DNA of 64,000 bases from Rhizobium sp. AAP43 (GTDB lineage Bacteria; Pseudomonadota; Alphaproteobacteria; Rhizobiales; Rhizobiaceae): positions 62,001 to 126,000 of the forward strand of contig NZ_LJHS01000045.1 of assembly GCF_001296045.1 (NCBI RefSeq), read 5' to 3'. Shown here piece after piece: positions 1-9,751 of the stretch. The notes below the pieces were generated by a model. It was not told the DNA's origin. It worked only from the letters and a program-made list of their open reading frames with translations, and did not search any database. The position numbers and the translations under genes are program-made. Numbering within the stretch: position 1 is the first letter of the stretch; every line of letters begins with the position of its first letter.

Positions 1-186
1 GTAGGCGTCGAGGCGCCATTCCAGCATCCATTCCGGCTCGTTCTTTTTTGCCGAAATGAAGCGGACGATGTCTTCCGACAGGCCCTTCGGGGCCTTGTCG
101 ACTTCAATCATGGTTTCAAAACCGTACTTGTACTGGTCGACGTCAATCTGGCGGACCTGATCGATCGTTTCCTGCACAGCAGCCAT
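1..186 (-). CDS. sufB: Fe-S cluster assembly protein SufB (partial, N-terminus only)
   Basis: The first 62 codons of a minus-strand gene run off the left edge. The N-terminus (MAAVQETIDQVRQIDVDQYK, then a stretch reading KAPKGLSEDIVRFISAKK) matches the start of SufB, the scaffold subunit of the SufBCD complex that builds Fe-S clusters in the cytoplasm. A good ribosome site (GGAG, about 8 nt upstream) supports the ATG at 186. It lies downstream of a cysteine desulfurase on the same strand, the usual alphaproteobacterial suf arrangement. The rest of the protein is outside the window. Confidence 0.88.
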   Translation of the reverse strand, partial: MAAVQETIDQVRQIDVDQYKYGFETMIEVDKAPKGLSEDIVRFISAKKNEPEWMLEWRLDAY

Positions 187-328
187 GGTCGTTCTCCAAT
201 CTTGCCGGGCCAAATTCCGGCAGCTTGTTAACGTTGGGCGGGTGACCCGCCCTACTTAAGGTTCCCGAGCCATCTTTTCACCCCTTTTGGCAAGGGAAAA
301 AGGACGGCTCACCCAGAATTCCGTCGCG

Positions 329-1495
329 TCAGGCGGCTTGGCCTGCCATCCGCCGTCTCGCCGCGATCTTGGCGAATGTCGCGACAAAGCGCTCCATTTC
401 CGCCTCAGTGGTCTGCGGGCCAAGCGACAGGCGCAAGGCACCGGTTGCAGCATCCTCGCCCATGGCCGTCAGCACATGGCTCGCGCCGACCTTGCCCGAA
501 GAGCAGGCGGAACCGGCCGAAAGCGCAATGCCCTCAAGGTCGAATGCGATCTGCCCGGTCTCGGCCTTGAGGCCCGGCAGATGAAAAAAGCATGTGTTGC
601 CGACACGCTCGACATCGCGGCCATAGATGACTGTGTCCGGCGCTACGGCGAGCATGGCGGCCTCTGCTCCATCCCGCAACTCGGCCATTGAGGCGCTGCG
701 CGCGGAAAGTCCATCGGCCATGTGGGCTGCCGCCGCACCAAACCCTACGATGGCGCCCAGGTTTTCGGTTCCGGCCCGGTGCCCCTTTTCCTGGCCACCG
801 CCCCGCACCAGTGGCTCCGGCATCAGCGTTTCGCCCCGCGAGACGAGCGCACCAACACCCTTCGGACCGCCCAGCTTGTGCGCCGACAGGATCAGGAAGT
901 CTGCGCCGAGTTCGGCGATCGAGACAGGCAGTCGCGCAACAGCTTGCACGGCATCCACAACCAGCAAGCCACCAAACTTCTTTACGATGGCGGAGGCTTC
1001 CCGGATTGGCTGGACGATACCCGTTTCATTGTTCACCAGCATGATCGCGACGAGCGGAAGGCCTTTTGCCACATCGTGCCGAGCAAGCGCATCGGAGAGC
1101 GCTTCAAGATCGATAACGCCAGACCGCGTCACTGGCAGAGATGTCACACTGTCGGCCGCGAAACGTCCGCCAGCGCGCACCGCCGGATGCTCGATGGCAG
1201 AGACGTAGAGTGCGCCGATCGAGATCGACGCCTTTCCCATCTTGTAAACGGGCGACAGGACATGGTTCGCCGCTTCGGTGGCGCTTGCGGTAAAGGTCAC
1301 ATGGGCCGGCTCTGCACCAACGAGTGCAGCAACGCTGCGCCGCGCCTTCTCAACAATCGCGCGCGCGGCGCGCCCTTCCGCATGCACAGAGGATGGATTG
1401 CCGGGCATGGCCAGCGCCTCGAGCATGGCATCGCGGGCGCACGGCAAAAGCGGTGCGGTCGCGTTCCAGTCGAGATAGATGCGCTCTGCAGCCAT
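329..1495 (-). CDS. Cysteine desulfurase (NifS/IscS-like class V aminotransferase)
   Basis: A 388-residue PLP enzyme that takes sulfur from L-cysteine to supply Fe-S assembly. The PLP lysine is in LSAHKLGGPKG (about K207), the catalytic cysteine in SAGSACSSGKV (about C331), and the substrate-site motif GGGQEKGHRAGTEN is intact around 233-245. The persulfide loop is of the IscS/NifS (group I) type. The gene is followed on the same strand, after 142 nt, by sufB, so it probably heads a suf operon. The ATG at 1495 is preceded by GAGGG. It could be named iscS, nifS or sufS-like; the sequence alone does not settle the symbol. Confidence 0.93.
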   Translation of the reverse strand: MAAERIYLDWNATAPLLPCARDAMLEALAMPGNPSSVHAEGRAARAIVEKARRSVAALVGAEPAHVTFTASATEAANHVLSPVYKMGKASISIGALYVSAIEHPAVRAGGRFAADSVTSLPVTRSGVIDLEALSDALARHDVAKGLPLVAIMLVNNETGIVQPIREASAIVKKFGGLLVVDAVQAVARLPVSIAELGADFLILSAHKLGGPKGVGALVSRGETLMPEPLVRGGGQEKGHRAGTENLGAIVGFGAAAAHMADGLSARSASMAELRDGAEAAMLAVAPDTVIYGRDVERVGNTCFFHLPGLKAETGQIAFDLEGIALSAGSACSSGKVGASHVLTAMGEDAATGALRLSLGPQTTEAEMERFVATFAKIAARRRMAGQAA

Positions 1496-1615
1496 GCTGC
1501 CCTCAGGCCCCCTGATATTACCGGCGTATTTTCCTTGAAATTTCGGCCGGGCATGTCCTATGACACCTTCACCCCGGATGGAACGCCATCCAGTTTCGAA
1601 CGGTTCTAAACTTTG

Positions 1616-1652
1616 TTCTAGAAAAGCTGACTGGCGTCGTCAAGTCAGCTTT
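1616..1652. promoter_or_regulatory. Inverted repeats in the promoter region shared by the cysteine desulfurase and hydrolase genes
   Basis: In the 205-nt divergent spacer a perfect 10-bp inverted repeat (AAAGCTGACT / AGTCAGCTTT, arms 1623-1632 and 1643-1652, 10-nt loop) follows directly on the palindrome TTCTAGAA (1616-1623). Within it, 1628-1642 reads TGA-N9-TCA, the shape of the rhizobial iron-responsive operator bound by RirA. The match is short and may be chance. Because it lies between divergent genes, an operator is more likely than a terminator. Confidence 0.4.
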
Positions 1653-1700
1653 CTAATTTGATGTTGACGAACCGCAAAAATTGTCAGGGACCGGAACCTA

Positions 1701-2378
1701 ATGCCCGAAGTGATTTTCAACGGCCCAGCGGGCCGCCTCGAAGGCCGTTATCAGCCCTCCAAGGAAAAAAGCGCGCCGATCGCCATCATCCTGCACCCGC
1801 ACCCCCAGTTCGGCGGCACGATGAACAACCAGATCGTCTACCAGCTGTTCTACATGTTCCAGAAGCGTGGCTTCACGACGCTGCGTTTCAACTTCCGCTC
1901 AATCGGTCGCAGCCAGGGCGAGTTCGACCATGGCGCGGGCGAATTGTCGGATGCAGCCTCCGCGCTCGACTGGGTCCAGAGCCTGCATCCGGATTCGAAG
2001 AGCTGCTGGGTCGCCGGCTATTCCTTCGGCGCCTGGATCGGCATGCAGCTTCTGATGCGCCGCCCGGAAATCGAAGGCTTCATGTCGATTGCGCCGCAGC
2101 CGAACATCTACGATTTCTCCTTCCTCGCCCCCTGCCCGTCTTCGGGCCTGATCATCCATGGTGACGGCGACAAGGTCGCGCCGGAGAAGGACGTGATCGG
2201 CCTCGTAGACAAGCTGAAGGCGCAGAAGGGCATCCTGATCACCCACAAGACGATCCCAGGTGCCAACCACTTCTTCAACGGCCAGGTGGAAACGCTGATG
2301 TCCGAATGCGAAGACTATCTCGACCGTCGCCTTGAGGGCGATCTGGTTCCGGAACCGGCTGCCAAGCGGATCCGCTGA
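1701..2378 (+). CDS. Alpha/beta hydrolase (COG2945-like)
   Basis: A 225-residue cytoplasmic alpha/beta hydrolase with no signal peptide. The nucleophile elbow is GYSFG (Ser about 108), an acidic residue follows in HGDGDK (about 155-157), and the catalytic His is in GANHFF (about 190). An N-terminal HPHPQFGGTM motif is typical of the small COG2945 hydrolase group. Substrate is unknown. It is divergent from the cysteine desulfurase, and a patatin-like gene follows 129 nt downstream. GGAACC precedes the ATG by about 8 nt. Confidence 0.85.
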   Translation: MPEVIFNGPAGRLEGRYQPSKEKSAPIAIILHPHPQFGGTMNNQIVYQLFYMFQKRGFTTLRFNFRSIGRSQGEFDHGAGELSDAASALDWVQSLHPDSKSCWVAGYSFGAWIGMQLLMRRPEIEGFMSIAPQPNIYDFSFLAPCPSSGLIIHGDGDKVAPEKDVIGLVDKLKAQKGILITHKTIPGANHFFNGQVETLMSECEDYLDRRLEGDLVPEPAAKRIR

Positions 2379-2507
2379 ACGCATCACATCTTCGTCTCTC
2401 GAAATGGCGCGGACATGTCCGCGCCATTTCTTATTCGTGCAAGGCCTTGCATTGACAACCTGCCGCTGCGTCGGGGATCTTGCGCAAGGACAGGACACGC
2501 AATTTTC

Positions 2508-3389
2508 ATGACCAAAGTTGAAATGAACCTATTATCCTTCGACGCCGTCGGCCTCGCCGGTGGCGGAAACCGGTGTTACTGGCAAAGCGGCTTCCTGAAA
2601 TCCTACAGCGAACACCACCCGCTTGCGCCGCGCTTCTATGTCGCGGTGTCCGCCGGGGCCTATCATGGCGCCATGTTTCTGGCCGGTGTCGGTGACCGGG
2701 TCCGCGCATCAGCCTTTGCCTTTGCAGAAAAACGATATCCCGGAATTGATTGGCGGGCGCTGAAGAAACGCCAGTCACCACTTGTCGTCGGCGCATTATT
2801 CCGAGACCTGCTCACCAGCGAATTCGGCGAGGCTGAACTCGCGGCGCTCAAAAGCGCCCCTCCGATGCTGATCCAGTTATCGGAGCTTCCGGGATGGATG
2901 CCCGGAACCATGGGCGCAGCCGGGTCGATCGCAGCCTACCAGATCGAAAAACTATTGACGGACGGGGCGCATTCCCGGGCTGGTCGGCGCATGGGGCTGA
3001 AACCAGTCTGGATGTCGACACACAATATGGACCATCCAGGCGAACTCGTGGACGCACTCATGGCGACAGCCTCGGTGCCGCCTTTCATGCCGGTGGGCCG
3101 CGTTCGCGCCCGCGCTTATCTTGATGGCGGCCTTGTTGACAATCCGCCGCTGATCAAGCTCAGCGAGGTGGAAAACAAGGGATGGCGGACGCTCCTTTTG
3201 TCGACGCGCTTCGGCCGCCTGCCTGCGTCCGCCCCGAACCGGGTGGTTGTCGGGCCAAGTGAGGATATTCCGGTCAACAAGTTTGCCGTCGGCGATGCCG
3301 CCGGCATCCGTCACGCCTATGAAGTGGGCTTACGCGACGGGCTGGCTTTTGCAAGAGCCAGCACGCCGAACGGAGAAAACGCGCGCTAA
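2508..3389 (+). CDS. Patatin-like phospholipase family protein
   Basis: A 293-residue protein with the patatin signature in order: an oxyanion loop [10 protein letters not shown] (about 17-25), the nucleophile Ser in AVSAG (about S48) and the Asp in [11 protein letters not shown] (about D206). The GxSxG elbow has Ala in place of the first Gly, a minor deviation seen in bacterial members. It probably hydrolyses a lipid acyl ester; the substrate is unknown. The start at 2508 is preferred to a longer frame from 2415 because the homologous region begins just after it; 2523 is an alternative. Its stop overlaps the stop of the convergent anmK gene by 4 nt. Confidence 0.78.
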   Translation: MTKVEMNLLSFDAVGLAGGGNRCYWQSGFLKSYSEHHPLAPRFYVAVSAGAYHGAMFLAGVGDRVRASAFAFAEKRYPGIDWRALKKRQSPLVVGALFRDLLTSEFGEAELAALKSAPPMLIQLSELPGWMPGTMGAAGSIAAYQIEKLLTDGAHSRAGRRMGLKPVWMSTHNMDHPGELVDALMATASVPPFMPVGRVRARAYLDGGLVDNPPLIKLSEVENKGWRTLLLSTRFGRLPASAPNRVVVGPSEDIPVNKFAVGDAAGIRHAYEVGLRDGLAFARASTPNGENAR

Positions 3390-4519
3390 TCGCTGTTGTC
3401 TCGGCTCTTTGCCAGGATCCCACCGGCCATCGGCGCCTTGACACCGGTGATGCCGGGAAATGTCAGCGGCAAGCCTTTCGAGGCGCGAACAGCCAGATAG
3501 GCCCAGGCCTCTGCCTCCATCGCGTCACCGTCAAATCCCGCCGCCTCCGCAGACAGCACCGTCGCTTTCGTTTCCGCCGCAAGGTGGGCGAGATCTGCCA
3601 TGATCATCCGGTTTAATCGACCACCACCGCAGATCACATAGGTCTTCGGCGCCGACGGCAGATGGCCCGCGGATTTCAGGATTGCGGCCGCTGACACATA
3701 AGCCAGCGTCCGGGCGCCATCAGACAATTCGGCCTCATGACTTTGCGGCGGCTGGAAATCGTTGCGATCAAGCGACCGGCGGGCCTTTGCCGTGAAGAAA
3801 GGGCTGGCGAGATAGCGCTCGGCGAGCCCCATGCTGACCGCCCCTTCCGAAGCGATGCGGCCGCCGTCGTCATAGGGAATGCCGGCATTGGCCTCGACCC
3901 ATTGATCAATCAGCGTGTTGCCCGGACCGCTGTCGAAGCCGATGATCGTGCCGTCTCGATCGAGGAAAGTGAGGTTCGAGATTCCGCCGATATTGACGAA
4001 ACAGACCGGCCAATTCTCTGCCGGGATCTGATGCGCAAGTGCGTGGTGATAGACCGGCACCAGCGGCGCACCCTGCCCGCCATGCAGCATGTCATTGGCG
4101 CGCATGTCGTAGACCACGTCGATACCGGTTTTGCGGGCCAGCAGCGGGCCGTCACCGATCTGCACGGTCAAAGCCTCATCCGGTCGGTGCAACACAGTCT
4201 GGCCATGGAAACCGATGAGATCGACGTCGCGACTGGTCAGGCCTTCCCGCTCGAGAAACATCAGGGCCGCCTCGACATGACGTTGAGTGAGGTCCGTTTC
4301 CATACGTGAGAGACCGCCCGGTCGCTCGTCACGCTGTCTGATTGCCTTGGCGTCTTCAAGAGCCTGCTTGAGTTGATCGCGGAAGGCCGGCTCGTAGGGA
4401 ACCGACAGGAAGGCTCCCCGCTCCACGACAGCCTCTCCATCGGTGCGCAGAAGCGCCACGTCGATGCCATCCATCGAGGTGCCGCTCATCAACCCGATCG
4501 CCGTTCTGATATCCGCCAT
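3386..4519 (-). CDS. anmK: Anhydro-N-acetylmuramic acid kinase
   Basis: A 377-residue kinase that converts 1,6-anhydro-MurNAc from recycled peptidoglycan to MurNAc-6-phosphate using ATP. Diagnostic motifs are present: [15 protein letters not shown] near the N-terminus, [21 protein letters not shown] and [10 protein letters not shown], and a C-terminal [10 protein letters not shown]. The start at 4519 is chosen because the family begins [13 protein letters not shown] and a G-rich ribosome site precedes it. It is divergent from tyrS, a neighbour pairing common in proteobacteria. It acts in the same pathway as NagZ encoded at 23133-24161. Confidence 0.95.
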   Translation of the reverse strand: MADIRTAIGLMSGTSMDGIDVALLRTDGEAVVERGAFLSVPYEPAFRDQLKQALEDAKAIRQRDERPGGLSRMETDLTQRHVEAALMFLEREGLTSRDVDLIGFHGQTVLHRPDEALTVQIGDGPLLARKTGIDVVYDMRANDMLHGGQGAPLVPVYHHALAHQIPAENWPVCFVNIGGISNLTFLDRDGTIIGFDSGPGNTLIDQWVEANAGIPYDDGGRIASEGAVSMGLAERYLASPFFTAKARRSLDRNDFQPPQSHEAELSDGARTLAYVSAAAILKSAGHLPSAPKTYVICGGGRLNRMIMADLAHLAAETKATVLSAEAAGFDGDAMEAEAWAYLAVRASKGLPLTFPGITGVKAPMAGGILAKSRDNSD

Positions 4520-4655
4520 GTATCCCCCGATTCGACTGCTGCTGATCAGGGACATTCATGACCGAGACGGGTGCACATTTCAAAAAACAATGCTAAAGCC
4601 CGCGCGGATTTCCCAGATAGGCACCAAAGACCAAGAAACCGAAAGCGCAAGCGTC

Positions 4656-5912
4656 ATGACGAAGTTCAAGTCCGATTTCCTCCGCATCCTTTCTGAGCGC
4701 GGCTTCATTCATCAGATGTCCGATGAAACGGGGCTCGACGACCTGCTCGCCAAGGAAAGCGTGACGGCCTATATCGGCTATGACCCGACGGCATCGAGCC
4801 TGCATGTCGGCCACCTGATGCAGATCATGATGCTGCGCTGGTTCCAGACCACTGGGCACCAGCCGATCTCGCTGATGGGCGGCGGCACGGGCATGGTCGG
4901 CGACCCTTCGTTCAAGGAGGAAGCGCGCAAGCTCATGACGATCGATATGATCGAGGACAATATTGCCTCGATCAAGCGCTGCTTCGCCAACTACCTCGAC
5001 TACGACAAGGGGCCGAAGGGCGGCGCCCTGATGATCAACAATGCCGAATGGCTTCGCCCGCTGAACTATCTCGAATTCCTGCGCGATGTCGGCCGGCATT
5101 TCTCGGTCAACCGCATGCTGTCCTTCGACAGCGTCAAGACGCGCCTTGATCGCGAGCAGTCGCTGTCCTTCCTGGAATTCAACTACATGATCCTCCAGGC
5201 TTACGACTTCGTCGAGCTCAACCAGCGCTACGATTGCCGGCTGCAGATGGGCGGTTCCGACCAGTGGGGCAACATCATCAACGGCATCGACCTCGGGCAC
5301 CGCATGGGCACGCCGCAGCTTTACGCACTGACGGCCCCGCTGCTCACCACCTCTTCCGGAGCCAAGATGGGCAAGTCGGCCTCGGGCGCCGTCTGGCTCA
5401 ATGCCGATCTGCTGCCGGTCTATGACTTCTGGCAGTACTGGCGCAACACCGAGGATGCCGACGTGGTCCGCTTCCTGAAACTCTTCACGCTTCTGCCGAT
5501 GGACGAGATCGAGCGGCTCGCAGCGCTCGGCGGTTCCGAGATCAATGAGGCGAAGAAGATCCTTGCGACCGAAGTGACCACGCTGCTCCACGGCCGCGAG
5601 GGTGCCGAGCAGGCCGCCGAAACGGCCCGCAAAACCTTTGAGGAAGGCGCACTTGCCGACACACTGCCAACGATCGAGATCCCCTCGGCCGAGCTCGATG
5701 CCGGGATCGGCCTTCTCGCTCTGATCGTGAAGGCCGGTCTCGCCGCCTCCAACGGCGAAGCGCGTCGTCACGTCCAGGGCGGCGCCGTCAAGATCAACGA
5801 CGTGGGCGTCTCTGACGAACGCATGTCCGTCGGCAGTGCAGAGGTCACCGGCGATGGGGTGATCAAGCTTTCTCTCGGCAAAAAGAAGCACATCCTGGTC
5901 AAGCCAGCCTGA
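4656..5912 (+). CDS. tyrS: Tyrosyl-tRNA synthetase
   Basis: A 418-residue class I aminoacyl-tRNA synthetase that charges tRNA-Tyr. It shows [15 protein letters not shown] (HIGH-type motif, 50-53), the tyrosine-binding [11 protein letters not shown] (about 197-207), KMGKS (KMSKS-type, 237-241), and a C-terminal S4 RNA-binding domain from about residue 350. Length is normal. The start MTKFKSDF is the conserved one; an in-frame extension back to 4443 overlaps anmK and is not credible. It ends in a clear intrinsic terminator. Confidence 0.96.
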   Translation: MTKFKSDFLRILSERGFIHQMSDETGLDDLLAKESVTAYIGYDPTASSLHVGHLMQIMMLRWFQTTGHQPISLMGGGTGMVGDPSFKEEARKLMTIDMIEDNIASIKRCFANYLDYDKGPKGGALMINNAEWLRPLNYLEFLRDVGRHFSVNRMLSFDSVKTRLDREQSLSFLEFNYMILQAYDFVELNQRYDCRLQMGGSDQWGNIINGIDLGHRMGTPQLYALTAPLLTTSSGAKMGKSASGAVWLNADLLPVYDFWQYWRNTEDADVVRFLKLFTLLPMDEIERLAALGGSEINEAKKILATEVTTLLHGREGAEQAAETARKTFEEGALADTLPTIEIPSAELDAGIGLLALIVKAGLAASNGEARRHVQGGAVKINDVGVSDERMSVGSAEVTGDGVIKLSLGKKKHILVKPA

Positions 5913-5942
5913 CGTCTCAAGGCTCAAGATTGAATACCAAAT

Positions 5943-5965
5943 AAGCCCGCAATTGCGGGCTTTTT
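5943..5965 (+). terminator. Intrinsic terminator of tyrS
   Basis: A self-complementary stem AAGCCCGCAATTGCGGGCTT is followed by a T-run, about 30 nt after the tyrS stop. Confidence 0.88.
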
Positions 5966-6168
5966 CATGCGGGACGCACGCTCTCGGCCGTGCCTTCTTT
6001 TTTGCCACACCAAGGAACATGCCGCAAAACACAGCATGTCATGCACAAATGCATAGCAGTCGCATATTAATTGCACTGCACAATCTTGTTTTACGGGCGT
6101 ATAAGAAGGTCAATCGCTGATGCGGGAAACACCGCAAGATCAGCCAGAACATCACCGAGGAAACGACC

Positions 6169-6312
6169 ATGAACCCGATCCGCATTGCCAAGAACTGGAT
6201 GAGCTACCGCCGTACGATGAGCGAACTGGGCAACCTGTCCGCACAGACCCTGAACGACATCGGCATCACCCGCTACGAAATCCGCAACATTGCTTCGCGT
6301 TCTTTCCGTTAA
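6169..6312 (+). CDS. DUF1127 small basic protein
   Basis: A 47-residue arginine-rich protein (begins MNPIRIAKNWMSYRRT, ends RNIASRSFR). It fits the DUF1127 family (YjiS-like), whose motif here is LSAQTLNDIGITRYEI. Members in alphaproteobacteria have been linked to RNA turnover, phosphate and stress responses; the role here is not shown. GAGGA lies about 9 nt before the ATG. The gene stands alone between two terminators in an AT-rich spacer, which suggests its own promoter and a short abundant mRNA. Confidence 0.88.
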   Translation: MNPIRIAKNWMSYRRTMSELGNLSAQTLNDIGITRYEIRNIASRSFR

Positions 6313-6339
6313 TACGGAACTGATGCGGCAGAGTGTTTG

Positions 6340-6366
6340 AAACGGCGCCGCATGGTGCCGTTTTTG
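6340..6366 (+). terminator. Intrinsic terminator of the DUF1127 gene
   Basis: Stem CGGCGCC / GGTGCCG (one G-U pair, GCAT loop) flanked by AAA and TTTTT, starting 28 nt after the stop. Confidence 0.8.
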
Positions 6367-6457
6367 ATTCTGGCCTTTCGAATTGTGTGCCCTGCGGCCA
6401 CGTGACAGCCAGACAGCCGGTGGACCTTCGGCGCCGAGCCGTGATAAGGAGCCGCCC

Positions 6458-7867
6458 ATGACGAACAGCACCTTCTCCCCCATTCATATCATCGGCGGCG
6501 GCCTGGCCGGTTCAGAGGCTGCCTGGCAGGTCGCCGAAGCCGGCGTTCCGGTCATTCTGCACGAGATGCGCGGTGTCCGCGGCACCGATGCGCACAAGAC
6601 CGACGGACTTGCCGAACTGGTCTGCTCGAACTCCTTCCGCTCGGACGATGCGACAGCCAATGCCGTCGGCGTCATCCATGCCGAGATGCGGCTTGCCAAT
6701 TCGCTGATCATGGCCTGTGCCGACAAGCACCAGGTGCCAGCCGGTGGGGCCCTTGCCGTCGACCGCGACGGTTTTTCAGACGCGGTGACCGCAGCACTTC
6801 ACCAGCACCCGCTGATCTCAGTGGTGCGCGAAGAGGTCACCGGGCTTCCGCCAGAGGACTGGGATCTCGCAATCATCGCAACCGGCCCGCTGACGTCGCC
6901 GGCCCTCGCAGAAGCGATCCGCGAAAGAACGGGCAAGGATGCGCTCGCCTTCTTCGATGCCATTGCTCCAATCGTCCACACAGAATCCATCGACATGGAC
7001 ATCTGCTGGTTCCAGTCGCGCTACGACAAGGTGGGGCCCGGCGGCACAGGCAAGGACTACATCAACTGCCCGCTCGACGAGACCCAGTATAACGCCTTCA
7101 TCGACGCCCTCATCGCCGGCGACGCCGTCGGCTTCAAGGAATGGGAAGGCACACCCTATTTCGACGGCTGCTTGCCGATCGAGGTCATGGCGGAACGCGG
7201 TCGCGAGACACTGCGGCACGGGCCGATGAAGCCCATGGGCCTCACCAACGCCCATAACCCGACCGTCAAGCCGTATGCCGTGGTCCAGCTGCGCCAGGAC
7301 AATGCGCTCGGCACGCTGTACAACATGGTCGGCTTCCAGACCAAGCTTCGCTACGGCGCCCAGGCCGAGATCTTCCGGATGATCCCCGGCCTGCAGAACG
7401 CCGAGTTCGCCCGGTTGGGCGGATTGCATCGGAACACCTACATCCATTCCCCGACCCTTCTCGACCACAGTCTGCAGCTCAAGGCACGGCCGGGCTTGCG
7501 CTTCGCTGGCCAGATCACAGGCTGCGAGGGCTATGTCGAGAGCGCTTCGATCGGACTGCTAGCCGGTCGTTTCGCAGCAGCAGAGCGCAAGGGCGAGACA
7601 CCAAGCCTTCCGCCGGCAACGACCGCGCTTGGCTCACTGCTCAACCATATCACCGGCGGCCACATCGTCTCCGACGAGGAACCCGGCAAGCGCTCCTTCC
7701 AACCGATGAACATCAATTTCGGATTGTTTCCGGAGCTTGACCCCGGCTCGATCGTCAAGCCCGAAGGCGTCAAGCGCTTTCGCGGCAAGGACAAGACGAT
7801 CATGAAGCGGCAATTGGTGTCGGCGCGCGCACTGGCACATTGCAAGGACTGGCTCGGCCTCGCCTGA
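6458..7867 (+). CDS. trmFO: tRNA (uracil-5-)-methyltransferase TrmFO, folate/FAD-dependent
   Basis: A 469-residue flavoprotein that makes 5-methyluridine at position 54 of tRNA, using methylenetetrahydrofolate and FADH2. The N-terminal dinucleotide fold reads [15 protein letters not shown]; the GidA-like motif [18 protein letters not shown] follows at about 50-67. The region [18 protein letters not shown] and the C-terminal [18 protein letters not shown] are family hallmarks. Length is normal. AAGGAG sits 7 nt before the ATG. The gene appears monocistronic. Confidence 0.95.
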   Translation: MTNSTFSPIHIIGGGLAGSEAAWQVAEAGVPVILHEMRGVRGTDAHKTDGLAELVCSNSFRSDDATANAVGVIHAEMRLANSLIMACADKHQVPAGGALAVDRDGFSDAVTAALHQHPLISVVREEVTGLPPEDWDLAIIATGPLTSPALAEAIRERTGKDALAFFDAIAPIVHTESIDMDICWFQSRYDKVGPGGTGKDYINCPLDETQYNAFIDALIAGDAVGFKEWEGTPYFDGCLPIEVMAERGRETLRHGPMKPMGLTNAHNPTVKPYAVVQLRQDNALGTLYNMVGFQTKLRYGAQAEIFRMIPGLQNAEFARLGGLHRNTYIHSPTLLDHSLQLKARPGLRFAGQITGCEGYVESASIGLLAGRFAAAERKGETPSLPPATTALGSLLNHITGGHIVSDEEPGKRSFQPMNINFGLFPELDPGSIVKPEGVKRFRGKDKTIMKRQLVSARALAHCKDWLGLA

Positions 7868-7914
7868 GGTCGCAGCCAGGCCACATCCCGTAAGGTGAGT
7901 GGTCTATCCCTGAG

Positions 7915-8361
7915 TCAGGCCGGCATGCCGGGCATATCCGGTCGATCGGCATGGCCGACATAATTCCCGAGCAGCCAGAGCGATACTTCGGCGGCCTCTG
8001 CCGGATTGGCGAAAGTGAATTCGCCATTGTGAAAAGGTGCATCGAGGAATTCGACGGCAAACCCGTTGCCGGCAGGCAGGTTGCGGACGCGTACCATTCC
8101 CGGCTTGATCAGGTGGCAGGCATAGTGGCTGCGCATATTGCGCATGAAGCCGGCCTTGCTGTCATGCAGACGGACAAAGACAGCTTTGCCATCCGCTGTC
8201 GCATGCAGGCTGCGGATAGCCTCCTGCGGGAAGGCGCGGCCGAACTCGACAATCGCAAGCCCCGTATCCTGAAGGCCCTCAGGCTCGTCACGGCGTGCCA
8301 TCTTGGTGGAGAAATAGGCAAGGAAGCCGATCAGAACCAGCACAATTCCCCAGGTGAACAT
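7915..8361 (-). CDS. Small membrane-anchored protein of unknown function
   Basis: A 148-residue protein with one N-terminal membrane segment (FTWGIVLVLIGFLAYFS, about 2-18) and a soluble remainder that contains no motif I can name. The start at 8361 places the membrane helix at the N-terminus and has GGAG upstream. It converges with trmFO, with 47 nt between. Probably a Rhizobiaceae-specific inner-membrane protein; function not recognised. Confidence 0.68.
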   Translation of the reverse strand: MFTWGIVLVLIGFLAYFSTKMARRDEPEGLQDTGLAIVEFGRAFPQEAIRSLHATADGKAVFVRLHDSKAGFMRNMRSHYACHLIKPGMVRVRNLPAGNGFAVEFLDAPFHNGEFTFANPAEAAEVSLWLLGNYVGHADRPDMPGMPA

Positions 8362-8460
8362 GGCGCAGCTCCGTCTCCAAACGCACAAGGATATCGTATA
8401 AACCCGCCCTAACAGGCGAGACTTGCGCGAACGTGACCACGCGGCCAGCCGGCAGAACGC

Positions 8461-9315
8461 TCAGATTCTACCCGAAATCAACGTCGCAAGCAAAGACAGC
8501 TGACGGCGCCATTGAGGCGCTCGGATGTCCCGAACAAGCACATCTGCACCAGCCCGCCGGGCGCGTTTAAGGACGTTTTCCGTCAAGGCGGCCGGCAGAT
8601 AAGCCGGCAGGAGCTGCTTCGGGATCGTGCCGCCGGCCCGCGCCTTCTCGAGGTGATCAAGTCCGTAGCCGATGAATGCGTCGAGCGCCGTGGCAATCCG
8701 CGCCTGATCCTCGCCCGCCAGAAAGCCCGCCCGATCAAGCCCGGCAGCTGCGAGGATATCGGCGGGCAGATAAACCTGACCACGGCGACTGTGAATGGGC
8801 AGCATCAGCAGCGATCCCGCCACCAACTGCGCCACACCGGCATGACCGGCAATGTCAGAGGCGCCCTCAGCCGCTGCAGGATCAAGAACAAGACTGGAAA
8901 GCTGGATGAGCGCCGATGCCGTTTCTCCGGCATAGCCCTCGAACATCGCTGTGCTTTCCATGGGATCATCGTAGAGATCAAAGATGCGCGCATCGGCCAT
9001 GCCGACCAGCGCGGCCACCGGCAGATTATGCGTCCTGACGGTGTTCAGCAGTTCTGCCGCGATCGGATTGGCAGCCGTCTCTCCATGTGCGCTGCCAGCC
9101 AGCAGATCGCGCCAATACTGCAGTCGCACTTCGCCGGTCAGGGGCTCGCGCGTCACGTCCCGCACCCGGGCCAGTTCGGCATTATAGGTATACAGTGCCG
9201 AGAGAGCGGACCTCGCTTCCACCGGCGTCAACAGGGAGGCGAGGTAGCGGTCCCGGTCGTTGTCGCGCAAGGCGGCCAGACAGAGCATATCGTTGGAGGG
9301 CTGGGTGTCGCTCAC
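8461..9315 (-). CDS. Squalene/phytoene synthase family protein (NDUFAF6-like)
   Basis: A 284-residue protein of the trans-isoprenyl-diphosphate synthase fold. It contains RVRDVTREPLTGEVRLQYWRD (about 50-70), which replaces the first Asp-rich motif of true phytoene synthases, and DARIFDLYDDPM (about 107-118). The second region lacks the classic DxxxD arrangement, so catalysis of squalene or phytoene formation is doubtful. The closest described relatives are the NDUFAF6/C8orf38 group of complex I assembly factors. It follows a Mth938-like gene (NDUFAF3-like) and secDF on the same strand, which fits a membrane-protein biogenesis role. Confidence 0.8.
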   Translation of the reverse strand: MSDTQPSNDMLCLAALRDNDRDRYLASLLTPVEARSALSALYTYNAELARVRDVTREPLTGEVRLQYWRDLLAGSAHGETAANPIAAELLNTVRTHNLPVAALVGMADARIFDLYDDPMESTAMFEGYAGETASALIQLSSLVLDPAAAEGASDIAGHAGVAQLVAGSLLMLPIHSRRGQVYLPADILAAAGLDRAGFLAGEDQARIATALDAFIGYGLDHLEKARAGGTIPKQLLPAYLPAALTENVLKRARRAGADVLVRDIRAPQWRRQLSLLATLISGRI

Positions 9316-9348
9316 TCTCGACCTTTCAGGATGCTGGGCGTCACCACG

Positions 9349-9747
9349 TCAGACAGCGATCAGGGCTGCTGCGACAGGGCGCGATTCGGCCAGCATGATG
9401 TTGTACGTACGAATGGCCGCACCTGTGCTCATCGTGTCGGTGGAAAGCTTGGCAGCCTTCAACGAAGCTCGCACATCCGGCGACAAGAGCTTGATCTGTC
9501 GCCCGGTACCAACAAGCAAGAATTCCACACCGGTCTCCGCCATCACCCGCGAGAAGGAGGCCGTGGTCAGGGCATCGTCTTCGCCCTGCTCCCAGCCATA
9601 GATGCCGGAGGGCAGCAGGAGCAGCGACCCCTTGTGCGACATGTCGGCGAAGCGGAACCCGCCATTGCCATAGGAATCAATCGGCGCTCGCCCCGGGAAG
9701 TGGGCGTCGCGCACGACGACGCCCTTGTCTCCGAATCCGAACACCAT
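9349..9747 (-). CDS. Mth938-like domain protein (NDUFAF3-like)
   Basis: A 132-residue single-domain protein. Key motifs are IDSYGNGGFRFAD (about 18-30), GSLLLLPSGIYGW and LLVGTGRQI, typical of the Mth938/DUF498 fold that includes mitochondrial NDUFAF3. The ATG at 9747 begins 4 nt after the secDF stop, so the two are probably co-transcribed and translationally linked; AAGG lies in the end of secDF. Its placement next to secDF is conserved in alphaproteobacteria as far as I recall and is part of the argument for a role in membrane complex assembly. Confidence 0.86.
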   Translation of the reverse strand: MVFGFGDKGVVVRDAHFPGRAPIDSYGNGGFRFADMSHKGSLLLLPSGIYGWEQGEDDALTTASFSRVMAETGVEFLLVGTGRQIKLLSPDVRASLKAAKLSTDTMSTGAAIRTYNIMLAESRPVAAALIAV

Positions 9748-9751
9748 GACC

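Noticed and set aside
1623..1652. Intrinsic terminator between the cysteine desulfurase and hydrolase genes
   Set aside because: The genes diverge here, so no transcript needs ending; the T-run is weak. Treated as a possible operator.
4593..6032. 479-codon open frame on the minus strand across tyrS
   Set aside because: Antisense to an unambiguous tyrS; no recognisable motif or ribosome site. Long shadows are common at this GC content.
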